Source: Sorex araneus
Lineage: Eukaryota; Chordata; Mammalia; Eulipotyphla; Soricidae
Assembly: GCF_027595985.1 (NCBI RefSeq)
Contig: NC_073304.1
Location: 50,881,137 to 50,945,136, forward strand
Length of the DNA stretch: 64,000 nt
Direction: 5' to 3'
The position numbers and the translations under genes were made by a program. The notes beneath the pieces were generated by a model, which saw nothing but the letters and a program-made list of their open reading frames with translations, searched no databases and was not told the DNA's origin. Below, piece after piece: positions 31,207 to 41,943 of this stretch (its first letter is position 1; each line of letters starts with the position of its first letter).

Positions 31207-32290
31207 ATCAGCATGCTACTAGGAATCTCTCGGCTCTCTTGCTGCCTGTTTTTGCTGGTCTTGGGCCACTTCCCCACCCGAGATAGCTGATGCCAAGGGC
31301 AGAAGAATGAGGAAATGAGGGCCAGGCTAGTTGGTGATCAGTTGCCATTTATTCCATTATCCCCAAGCATCTTTTCCAATCTCACTAAGCCCCTCATTCC
31401 CGTTTCCTCCTATTTTCCTAGCTCGTCTCTCTGCACTCTGACTCCCTGTCTTGGTTTCTCCCTCATCTCTCCCCAACTCCCCTGCTTTGAGGGTAGCAAC
31501 CAGACCCAGATCTGGTAGCACAATCAACATGTGAAAGTCCTCTGCTCAAGGGCGAAATACCACCTAGGGTGTGTTTCTCCTTCCCTTACTCCAACAATCA
31601 TTTAATTAACATCTTAGTGAGCATCTTAATTCTTTTTCTTAATATTAGTTATTTTGTATGGACACAACAAGAGATACTATAAGCTTATAGGGTGGCTTTC
31701 CTGGGGACATCTCCCTATAGATCTCAGACTACAGTGCTCAGACCAGATTAATCTTTCCTAATCCTAGTAGAGTCCTAATCCAGTTGTTACTTTTGGGATC
31801 ATGACAGAATTTGTCTATGACTATGCTCTTAATTTACAGTTAAGCATTATGGCACTTTGGTCTGGCCCAATGCCAGGATATTTCACAGCTTGCCCTGGGT
31901 CCATTCAGTCCCTCGTCGGGACCCTACTTTTGGGATGCTAGGAGGTAAGGGCAACTGAGACTTAAGTATGAGAACAGATGCCCAAAATTATTCGGAGTCA
32001 GTTAACTCCCAAGTTACAAAAGCATAGCACTAGCTGTCTTCCTGTCTATACAATAAGGACTTTGTTCTGAATTAACTATACAAAGGATTTAAGGAGAAGA
32101 GAAAGCAATATTTACAAGTTAACATAGTCTGATTACAGTATATATGTAATTGACCAGTTGGGGAAGCAAAGCACAAAGAAAGAGATTACAAATAAACACA
32201 GAGGAATGGGAATGACGCGGGAGCACTGTGTATGGGTGCAACCCAATAAATCTAAGCTCTTTGTGGCAAGGACAAACCAATGTCATCCTA
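31207..32290 (-). mobile_element. Probable solo LTR of an endogenous retrovirus (copy 2)
   Basis: Second copy of the 1.1-kb repeat at 15396-16480, in the same orientation. On the minus strand GGAATAAATGGCAACTGATC is a polyadenylation-signal context followed by a U5-like end. The 3' U5-like part is more diverged between copies than the body. No internal viral region is attached. Confidence 0.55.
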
Positions 32291-33649
32291 TATTACCTTA
32301 ATGAGTGACTCACAAATGAATCTCGGAGCAAAGAGCTCACTTGTCTATCTATAGTAACATTATTCCTACTAGGAATCAATCTGGAAATTATATAAATATC
32401 CATGGAGAGAGGGATAAGAAAGCTAAAACAAATTGTTGCATAATCAGAAAACATTTAAAATATAAGGAAATAAACTAATATAACATACAAGATGGATCAT
32501 TTTAAAATCAATATATTGATCAAATAAAACAGTCATACAAAACAGTTTAATACAGTACATTGTTTAAATATATAATTAATGGTCACCTAGAGCTAAGATA
32601 TAGCGTAGTGTTATAAAGTATTCTGAGCACTTTAGCATGATGATGATACAAAAGTATAAATGTGTTCTAGAAGTATATCTATATCATCTCTTATATATAT
32701 CTTAACATATACTTACTAGCAAAAAAAAAAATCAACCCCTCACATTACATTTGATCAAGCGTGCATTGTTAGGAAAAACTGCTAAGCATAAAGCCAGAAA
32801 AAAACCATGAACACTGATTGGTGGTCCTAAAACTAGGAACAAACAAGCAAGCATAAAAATGAAGATTTCTGACATAATATTTTTCATATATCTGTGTGTA
32901 CATATGTACATTTATTATTTACCAGAATAGGGACAAGCTATAATCTACTTTTTAAATTTTATGTTTTTTAATGTTCTGTGAGTTTAGCATTCTAAATATA
33001 ATCCAATTTTCTGATGAATATCAGACAAGTGGTATGTAATTTATCCAACAGCTGCATCATAGTTTATTTTGACAATGTCCATTGGTGGAAAAAACAACAA
33101 CATAGGATCACTTTTAGAAACTTTACTTATGTTTACCCTTTTAACAAGAAGATATATTTATTGATTGATTTAGGAAACCATGCATTTTATAGTATGCTCA
33201 GGAGCAGAATAAATTTAGAACAGTCATGCATATTCTCACAACTGATGGAAAATGCTAACGAGAAAAATATTGCATGATAACATGTGACATTAAGAGATGA
33301 TTTAGCTCATGTGGAGAAACAGTGCACCTCAAATTGACCAAGAGATCCTTGAAAAAAAGTTCATAAATTGTTTGGAGTGGAAGTGCTAGTACCAAGTCCT
33401 GATATTACTACACACAAAAAGAGTGTAGTGCTTGCCACATGGTTTTTCTTTGTATAGCATTCACTAACCAGCAAAGGGCTTCTGCCATCATTTTGGCACC
33501 ATTAACATTGTAACTACACACCTGAGTTCATCAATCCTACCTGTATTTGAATAATTTAGGAAAAAAAAGAAAGATTTTGTGATGAAAGCACAGAAGTAGC
33601 AGAGTGATTATCTTTCTGGAATGTTTCTTTATGCTTCACAATTTAACAT
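32291..33649. other. Single-copy AT-rich DNA
   Basis: Nothing recognised. Confidence 0.5.
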
Positions 33650-34060
33650 ACTGCAACAGCATGATGCATCTAATGATTTTTTAAAACAGCTTTCTGCTGA
33701 CAGCATAAACAGAAACAAGTTTATTTTGAGTGAGCAGCTGCTGTTTTTTCATTGAGGAACGTCTCTTGCTGAAATAATGCAGCAGACTGGCACTGCCGTG
33801 AGTGGATAAACATCTACGGGGTTTGTGGACTGGCAAACGTAGGACCATTCTGCTTCTACCGCAATTACCAATAAACCAAACAACCCATCTCCATTTTTAT
33901 GAGAATGAAAAGTTAAGCCAGTCTGCAAAAGAGTTACAGAATTGGGCTGCACAGATTGTCTTGTTTTAATGAATGGATCAACTGCAGATGTCAGATTTTC
34001 TTTTGCCTGTAAATATGGCATATGTACATTTTTTAATTTTTCAGATTTTCCTTGAGTTAA
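33650..34060. other. Candidate conserved non-coding block
   Basis: Repeat-free, with less AT bias than its flanks and several homeobox/POU-like words (e.g. TAATGATTTT, CATGATGCATCTAATGA). A 90-residue minus-strand open frame (33749-34021) has balanced composition (VDPFIKTRQS, AEWSYVCQST) but matches nothing I know, and one stop-free frame of this size is not evidence of coding. Confidence 0.35.
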
Positions 34061-35018
34061 TATTTTTACAAAATCTTACATTCTTGAAATAATCATTTAT
34101 TACAAGAACAAGTTAAGGCAAGGTTACATAGACTTATTGAAACAAAATTTCCTTTTTTGACCATCCTTATAAATTTACTTCTAAAGTTATCTGAAGAACT
34201 TATGGGGTTGTCAGAACTATTAGAATGAGAGATTTGTTTTAACCTTTTATCTGTCCTAACTACTTCAGTGTTTCAAGGAAAACTTACATTCTCTGAAGTC
34301 TATCAGTAGTCCTCTTGTGCATACATTTTTTGTAGACCTATGAATATATAACCCTACTCTTTGTCTAATCTAACAACTTTGTTCAAATGTAACAACAGTA
34401 CGTCTTATCGAAATATTTTTTATATTTAAATCATAGAATTGTTGCAAAAAGATGATAGGAGGTTTCCATATATACCCTTTACCCAGTTTTTCCTCAGGAT
34501 AAAGTGTTGTATAATCACAGTGCATTATTAAAGCTAAATAGTAAAATTTTTATTAAGCTATAGTTTTTTAAATATATAGAACTCAGGAATGCTACTAAAT
34601 GATTAATATATAAGCACAAAAACATAAGAAGGAATATCAGAAATCAAGATTTATGACAGCAAAAAGACAACTTCCAACCAAGTGGAACTCATAGTGATCA
34701 GTATTGAGTTGACTTTCCACTGGGACTTAGATTTTTAGTATCTGCCAGAAGGGCAACATGCAGACTCTTTAAATTTAGAAAAGAAGGGAAGGAAGGAAAG
34801 AAGGGAAGAAGGGATAAGAGTGAAATAGAAAGCAAAACATAAGGTATAAAATGAAATATTGTACCCTATAAAATTTTAGAAGCAGCTTGTTCAATAACTT
34901 TCTAATATAACATTTTGCTGACATATAATTAAAATAAGTATAAATTTATGCAAAATATCAAAATTAACAAAAGAAAACGCAAATATTTGTCCCTTATAAA
35001 ACTATTGAATGTTACTTT
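34061..35018. other. Single-copy AT-rich DNA
   Basis: Nothing recognised except a short GGAAGGAAAGAAGG purine run at 34785-34815. Confidence 0.5.
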
Positions 35019-35453
35019 TCACTTGTCATCCTATTGTTCATTGATTTGTTCAAGTGGGAGCCAGTAACGTCTCCATTTGTCCCTGTCATGTGCTAGTGTA
35101 GCCAGCCCAATGGCGTCTGCTCGCTCCAGGTACATGAAGAGTCTCAAACCAGTCATTCAGGGTCTTGAGGAAGACGTCTGACCATCTCGTAGGTGGGCAG
35201 TCATGTGTTATTTTGATGTCCCGTGGAATCCAGTCCATAACAGCTCTGGTCAGCGGTCATCTCTAAATCGCATTACGTGTCCAGGCCATCTGATTTTCAA
35301 TGCCTTGGCAAATGAGACAGTGTTTCTGATTCTTCATCATCGATGGAGGTCGGAACTCCGGATTCCTTCTCTCACTTGGATGAAACATGACATTCCAAGC
35401 ATAGCTCTTTCGATCCCTCTTTGGGATACCGGAATAGCATTCTCATCCTGTTT

Positions 35454-35651
35454 TCACAGGGCCCAGGTCTCGGAGGCATATGTTAGTAAAGGGAGAACAA
35501 TGGAGTCGAAAATATGTACCCAGAGCCAGAGGTTCTTCATCCTCTTAACCACTTCTTCGATACTCTTGAAGGCGTTCCACACTGCTCTCTTCCTTCTGCG
35601 CAGTTCAGGTGCCAGGTCAATTGTCATGCTGAGTTCTCGAACTTGGTACAC
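35454..35651 (-). pseudogene. RTE ORF remnant with TYASETWAL motif
   Basis: Open stretch encoding YQVRELSMTIDLAPELRRRK, AVWNAFKSIEEVVKRMKNLW and IFDSIVLPLLTYASETWAL. The frame is closed just after by a TGA at the codon after TWAL. It aligns with the N-terminal part of the 28541-28936 remnant. Confidence 0.8.
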
Positions 35652-36101
35652 ATAACTTCTGTATTAGAAGATAATCATCCCATTGAGGGCAAATGGAACA
35701 TCGGGAAGTAGTCTGTTTCTCATGAACATTGTCTTCGTGAGAGTCAGCTGCAGTCCAACCTTTCCACACTTGTGGTCGAAGTGGGCCAGCATTCGTGCCG
35801 CTTGGCTGATATTTGGTGTTATGAGAATGATGTCATCAGTGAAGCGGAGGTGGTGTTAGTTGCTGACCTTCTATCTTAACTCCCATTCCTTCCCATTCCA
35901 GTTGTCACATGATGTCCTCAAGCGTGGCACTAAAGAGTTTCCCTGAAATAGTGTCGCCCTGCCAAACCCCTCACTTTACATCGATGATCACTTCTGTGTA
36001 GGATGGTGAGATCCTGGTGGTGAATCCGTAATACAGCTCATGGAGGATCCTGATGTATTGTTTGAACACTCTGTTTTGCTAGGGCTTCAATGACCGCTTC
36101 A

Positions 36102-37826
36102 CCAATAGCGGTTGCTTTTCTTCTTTTGGATGGGTGCCAGTCTCTGTGGTGTGAGGTGGTATCACATGGTTGTTTTAATCTGCATCTCCCTGATGTTTAG
36201 TGTTAAAGAGCATCTTTTCATGTGCCTTTTTTCCATTCATCTCTCTTCCTTGGGAAAGTTTCTGTTCATTTCATTGCCCCATTTTTCTGATGGGGCTGGA
36301 TGTTTTCTTCTTGTAGACTTCAACCAGTGCCTTATATACCCTTGATATCAATCCCTTATCAGATGGGTATTGGGTGAATATCTTTTCCTATTCTGTAGAT
36401 TGTCTTTGTATCCTGGTAACTGTATCTTTTGTGGTGCAGAAGCTTCTTAATTTAATATATATTGTCCCATTTGTTTATCTCTGTTTCCATTTGGTTGATC
36501 GGTTGCATGTCATCTTTGAAGATACCTTTAGCGTCAATATCGTGGAAGATTTTGTCGACCTTGTCTTCGAAGTACCTTATGAATTGTGGTCTGATGTTGA
36601 AGTCTTTAATCCATTTTGATATGACTTTTGTGCACGGTGTAAGGTTGAGGTCTAAGCCCAATCTTCTGCATGTGGTTGTCCAGTTATGCCAGCACCATTT
36701 GTTAAAGAGGCTTTCCTTGCTCCACTTCATATTTCTTGCTCCCTTATCAAAGATTAGATGATCATACATTTGGGGTTGTGTGTAAGGATATTCCACCCTG
36801 TTCCATTGGTCTGCAGCTCTGCCTCTGTTCCAGTACCATGGTGTTTTAATTGTTACCACTTTGTAGTAAATTTTAAGGTTGGGGAGGGTGATGCATCCCA
36901 TTGTCTTTTCCCCAACATTTGTTTTAGCTATCTGTGGGCATTTACACTGCTGGTGGGAATGCCGACTGGTCCAGCCCTTTTGGAAAACAATATGGACGCT
37001 TCTCAAAAAATTAGAAATTGAGCTCCCATTTGACCCAGCAATACCACTGCTGGAAATATATCCTGGAGAAGCAAAAAAGTATAGTTGAAACGACATCTAT
37101 ACTTATTTGTTCATCGCAGCACTGTTTACAATAGCTAGAATCTGGAAAAAACCCGAGTGCCTGAGTACAGATGACTGGTTAAAGAAACCTTGGTACATCT
37201 ATACAATAGAATTCTATGCAGATATTTGAAAAGATGAAGTTATGAACTTTTCATATAAGTGGATCAACATGGAAAATATCATGCTAAGTGAAATGAGTCA
37301 GAAAGAGAGAGACGTAGAAAGATTGCACTCATCTGTGGAATATAAACAACAGAGTAGGAGACTAACACCCAAGAATAGTAGAAATAAGTACCAGGAGGTT
37401 AGCTACATCGCTTGGAAGCTGACTTCACATGCTGGGGAAAAAGACAACTCAGATAGAGAAGGGAACACCAAGTAAAGTGTGGTTGGAGATCCTGCGTGGG
37501 AAGGGAAATGCGTGCTGAAAGTAGACTAGAGGTTGAACATGATGGCCACTCAATACCCCTATTGCAAATCACAACACCCAAAATGAGAGAATGAACAAAA
37601 GGAAATACCCTGCCATAGAGGCGGGGTGGGGTGGGGTGGGGGAATGGACTGGGGGGTGGGAGGGATACTAGGTTCATTGGTGGTGGAGAATGGACACAAG
37701 AGGAAGGATGGATTCTCGGATATTATATGAGGGAAACACAAGCACGAAAATGTGTAAATCTGTAACTGTACCCTCACAGTTATTCACTAATTAAAAAATA
37801 AATACATTTAAAAAAATTAAAAAAAA
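36102..37826 (+). mobile_element. 5'-inverted (twin-primed) L1 inserted in the RTE
   Basis: A 14-nt direct repeat CAATGAC[C/A]GCTTCA (36088-36101 and 37827-37840, one mismatch) brackets the insertion, and RTE sequence resumes in register outside it. From about 36920 to 37826 the L1 reads plus (TTTACACTGCTGGTGGGAAT, GACTGGTCCAGCCCTTTTGG, GGAGACTAACACCC, G-rich 37621-37660, CACTAATTAAAAAATAAATA). From about 36918 down to 36102 the preceding ORF2 C-terminus reads minus. The parts are adjacent in L1 with only about 30 bp lost. Confidence 0.93.
36112..36918 (-). pseudogene. L1 ORF2p C-terminal remnant in the inverted segment
   Basis: Minus-strand translation gives MGCITLPNLKIYYKVVTIKT, PWYWNRGRAADQWNRVEYPY, YDHLIFDKGARNMKWSKESL and FNKWCWHNWTTTCRRLGLDL, unmistakable L1 ORF2p between the RT and the C-terminal end. 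Further on it includes the PTRMRYHL-like end near 36130-36180. An open frame of 214 residues (36452-37096) crosses the inversion point, so its first ~55 residues are antisense L1 3' sequence. It is an artefact of the inversion, not a gene. Confidence 0.92.
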
Positions 37827-38600
37827 CAATGACAGCTTCAGTCTCAACAGAATCAAGGCCTTCTTTAAATCAATGAACGCTAGACAGAGCAGCATCTTGA
37901 ACTCTCTCGAAACCTCAATGAGCTTGGTTACCGTGTGGTTATGGGTTTTGGTCAATTGTGCTGAATCTTTTTCGGAACCCGGCTTGCTCACATGGTTGTC
38001 CTTCGTCTAGGACAACCTATTCAGGATGACTCCAGCGAACAACTTATAGACTACGAACAACAGGCAGATCGGGTGATAGTTGCCGATGTTGTGGATCTCT
38101 CTCTTCTTGTACAACAGGACAGTCGGTCCTACTAGTTTTCCATTGGGACAGAACCTTGCATATGGACAGGTAGCATGTTAAGAGGCGAGCCAGTGTATTA
38201 ATGAGTACCGGCAGCAGATTCTTAAGCTATTCTAGTCTGACCTTGTGTGGACCAGGTACTATACACGTCTTTACTGACAAAATGGCATGTCAGGTTTCAG
38301 AAGGGAGAATTTGGGAAGAGTTTTCCATCCTTCAGAATTTGGTGTGTGGGCAGGTGGACATGGCTATCAAAGAGATTCGAGTAGAAGGCGTGGATAACCT
38401 TTTTCATTACCCTTCTGGAAGATGTGATAGATTCATCAGGATGTCAAAGAAAGTCATCTTGCTCTTGTAGTTGGTGAAGGTCAGGCGGGTGTTGTGAATA
38501 CTTTTCCCAGCTTCTGCCGCATTGGCCAACACTGCTGCTCTTCTCTCTCGGAGGTCTCTAATGAACCTTTGGATTTCTGTTTTATCTGTTGTGACATTAC

Positions 38601-40084
38601 ATTTTTTAATTTCTAATTGTTTATTAGGGTTATTTCCTTTGTAAATTTAATATTTTTTAAACATTTTAAGCACACATAATACTGATCTCCTTGAAGATTA
38701 ATGTAAATTTACTGAAAATATTGTTTGATAAATGAAATAAATTATTCATATACTGTGCTGTTATTTAGAATTTATTTAACACTGCTATTTTAAAATATAA
38801 TAATCTAAACTGATATAGTAGAGACCAATCTCTCTTTCTCTTTCTCTCTTTCACTCTCTCTCACTCTCTCTCTCTCTCACACACAGACACACACACACAC
38901 ACCACATACACACATACACACAACAAATATATCTTGCAAGAACTATCCCCTGGGTCTGCTAAGTGGCAACAGACTATTATTGTTTTGTCTTTTTTTTTCA
39001 GCCTACTATTGTTTACAGCACTTTTCATACTGATTCTCCTAAAAAGAATATTTAATCTTACCTTTGAGTTGCAGTTTATGGAAAGAACAAAGACGTTGCA
39101 TAAATTTTAATCCTATAAATTTGACTTCATTCTCAAAAGGAGTCTTGTTACATGAAACTTAAAGATCCTTAAAAGCAGTTTCAGAAAATAGATGCAAAGT
39201 GGCTTTGATCCTTATTCAAACCCAGTAACAAACCTGAGAAATCTTTAAATCTGGAATAAGATCTAAAATTCTATGGAAAAGAACACCCCAATCCAACACA
39301 CATTATGCTTCTTTGTTATTATTTCTGGCCTTCCTTTTTACTTTTTACTTTTACCTGCTCCATGATTAACCAGAAATTCATTTCTATAAGTTATGTCTAC
39401 ATCTTCTCTGTCACCTCAAATTCTGTCAATGGCATTTGATTTAATATCCAACTTTATGAAGCATTAACTGACAATGCCTTTTTACAAAAGCTCCCTGATT
39501 TTATATATTTATGCAGCATTTGGGTTTTATACTATTGGCTGGACCCTACTAATTACATTGTATTATTTATGCCTGTGCTTTACCTTGTCTTACCAACTAA
39601 TTATGATTGCTTTTAGGACAGAAATAATGAACCTATTAATAATCACTCCTGCTAAACTTTCCTGAAATATGAGGCACTTGATTCTTCTTTCTTAGTACAT
39701 TATTTTTGACCTATGAGAGTTACATTGGATATGGACTATTATAGAACACTCTACATCATCTAAATTTGCAATTCATCTTTAATAAATTATTAAGGGTCAT
39801 TTAGGGTAGGCACTACAATAGAGACATACAAACTTGATTCATGACCATTCTGTTTCTATGAGGCTTGTTGTTTAAAAATCATAACAATTTATATGCTTAT
39901 ATAATTATAGGACAAGTGAGAAATCTGTACATGCTTAAAAGAATCTCATTTTAAAGATTCTCTTTATTCTATGGTACAGTTTGTCTGATCCTTGATCGGT
40001 AGGAATTATAAAATAACGAGAGAAAGTCGGTGAACACAAATAATGCTATTTAAATCAAATGCTAAGAAATCACATGGGACTATA
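38601..40084. other. Single-copy AT-rich DNA with one microsatellite
   Basis: Nothing coding. See the compound repeat at 38829-38922. Confidence 0.5.
38829..38922 (+). repeat. (TC)n(CA)n compound microsatellite
   Basis: CT-rich run with TTTC/TCAC interruptions, then CA-rich run. Confidence 0.97.
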
Positions 40085-40195
40085 GCACGAGCACTGTCGT
40101 CACATTGTTCATTGATTTGCTCGAGCAGGCACCAGTAATGTCTCCATTGTGAGACTTGTTGTTACTGTTTTTGGTATATTGGATATACCTAATCC
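40085..40195 (-). mobile_element. SINE-B, 3' half only
   Basis: ACTGTCGTCACATTGTTCAT, TTGCTCGAGCAGGCACCAGT, AATGTCTCCATTGTGAGACT and TTTTTGGTATATTGGATATA. It stops before the GGTAGCTTGCC modules, so the copy is 5'-truncated in the manner of RTE-mobilised elements. Confidence 0.85.
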
Positions 40196-40325
40196 AAAGA
40201 ATAAAGTACTTTGACATCTAGGATTTTACTTTTTTTTCTAAAAGTTTATTTTAGAAATTATTTTATTTAAGTAAATTAAATAAATATTTAATAAATTATT
40301 TATTTTAGTTTATTTTAGAATTTGG

Positions 40326-40470
40326 TGAGGGGTCAGAAAGATAATATGAGGTTAAGACACTTGCATTATATGCAGCTAGCCCTGGTTCAATCTTTGGCAC
40401 TACATAGGTTCCCCAAGTACCACCAGGAAGAAGCATTGAGTATAGCTACCTGAAGTGCCTCAAATTTTAT
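40326..40470 (+). mobile_element. SINE-A, old
   Basis: GGGGTCAGAAAGATAATATG, GCCCTGGTTCAATCTTTGGC and CCCCAAGTACCACCAGGAAG. Confidence 0.65.
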
Positions 40471-41690
40471 AAATAAAATTTGGGAATGTTTTCAAAATGA
40501 TATTTAAAAATTATTCTCATATCAAAAAGTAAGTTAGCAAGAGAGAAAAGGGTCTGGAAAGCTGATGTTTTATGTTATGTGATGGTCTGCAGAGCAAGCA
40601 CTGGAAATGGAAAGGAGGAGATGATAGATTAGAGATACTACAAATGTGGAATCAATAGAATATGTCTATCTTATCCTTAAGCAAGCACTCCATATTTTCT
40701 AGGGAACCACATTTTCAGAGACAAATGTACCATTCCTTAATGAACAAAGATATACTTTCAAAGTTCTCATGGAGAAAAGATAAGTTGAATAATATTTTTT
40801 ACCAATATTCTAACAACAAAGGCAATGCTAAAGAAAATACTGTCTTTTTTGGGTGACATAAAAAGCAGATTTCAAAGAAATATTTCAGAAGAGAAAAGAA
40901 TTTGAAATATAACAAGAAAAACAAAAGGAATCAAAAATGCTATAGATAAAAATGAATTTCACTCTGGACAACAGAGTTATAAGCTAAAAAGATGGCACTG
41001 TCAATTTTTAATTTAATTAGAGACTGTATATTAATAAAAAATTATTTGAGTAAGGAGACTTATGCAAAACATTCAAAATAAACACAGGCCTGTATATCTA
41101 CAGTACTGCTATCTCATGAGTCCAGTGAGTATTAATACTAACAATTAAAGAATCTCTTATGCTATTTCTATTCACTTGTTTTATTCGTGTTTTTGTATGC
41201 TATCCAGAAAAAAATATAATCTTAATATAATGAGTCTTGTACCAGGGTACATTGTCAACCACTTTGACGCTAGTAATATTTTATTCTAGGGTAAAATGTT
41301 AAAAGGATAAGTTTTATGCCTATGACCAAGATTATTACCTGCAAAAGAACAGAAACTAAAAAGTCTCAATATGCACCTTTAATGAAAATAGTGAGAAAAA
41401 TTGCTATTTATAAGTAAAATACAATATTTACTAGGTGGACTAGAACAGTTTTCAACTGCTGTTCTATGGACCAATGTCAGTCCAAAAGCCTGAGTGAAAA
41501 CCACTGGGTTAGGATATTATTAAATTGTTTTTGCCAAGGTAGTGGCATTAATATATAGAGCCCAATTCATTTTCTATGTAACATTTATCATTCCCATGAA
41601 ATTTTTTGTGTAATTTAGCTACAACGAAAAAATTTGTTTCTTAAGCATATAGAGTACCTATATGCAAAATATATTATTAGATACTATGTA
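40471..41690. other. Single-copy AT-rich DNA, possible hAT-like trace
   Basis: 41450-41512 has AGAACAGTTTTCAACTGCTG ... GAGTGAAAACCACTG, which could be short inverted termini of a non-autonomous DNA transposon. Otherwise nothing. Confidence 0.35.
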
Positions 41691-41696
41691 TGTATG

Positions 41697-41943
41697 CTGT
41701 CACTCCACTATAGCACAGTGGGTAGGGTGTTTGCCTTGCACTCGGCCAACCTGGGTTTGATTCCTCTACCCCTCTCGGATAGTCCTGCAAGCTACCGAAA
41801 GTATCTTGCCCACAGGACAGAGTCTGGCAAGCTACCCATGGCGTATTCGATATGCCAAAAACAGTAACTACAAGTCTCACAGTGGAGAATTTACTGGTGC
41901 CCACTAGAGCAAATCGATGAACAATGGGACTACAGTGCTACAG
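41697..41943 (+). mobile_element. SINE-B
   Basis: ACTATAGCACAGTGGGTAGG, CCAACCTGGGTTTGATTCCT, GAGTCTGGCAAGCTACCCAT, TTCGATATGCCAAAAACAGT and CGATGAACAATGGGACTACA. Confidence 0.92.

Larger units (their letters stand above)
35021..38600 (-). mobile_element. RTE-clade LINE, 5'-truncated, split by an L1
   Basis: About 1.8 kb of RTE in two parts, 35021-36101 and 37827-38600. In minus-strand order: RT start with KRAD-type region, KTSRTDCPVVQEE, then FREFKMLLCLAFIDLKKA (the FVDYEKAFD-like RT block), the L1, then the ..RFTDDIILI catalytic block (F-T-D-D codons at 35832-35843), AELRRRKRAVW-like and TYASETWAL at the C-terminus. The endonuclease domain is absent. Several stops and frameshifts are present, so it is inactive. 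The 3' end has the ACAAGTG tail instead of poly(A), as expected for RTE. Confidence 0.85.

Noticed and set aside
15396-32290. A single provirus bounded by the two 1.1-kb LTR-like copies
   Set aside because: The 15 kb between them consists of SINEs, L1, RTE and unique DNA with no viral internal genes, and the two copies are well diverged.
33749-34021. 90-residue minus-strand open frame as a possible exon
   Set aside because: Balanced composition but no recognisable domain and no convincing splice sites. Recorded only as possible conserved non-coding DNA.
35203-35655. 150-residue plus-strand open frame
   Set aside because: It is the antisense shadow of the RTE C-terminal region, which reads as RTE protein on the minus strand.
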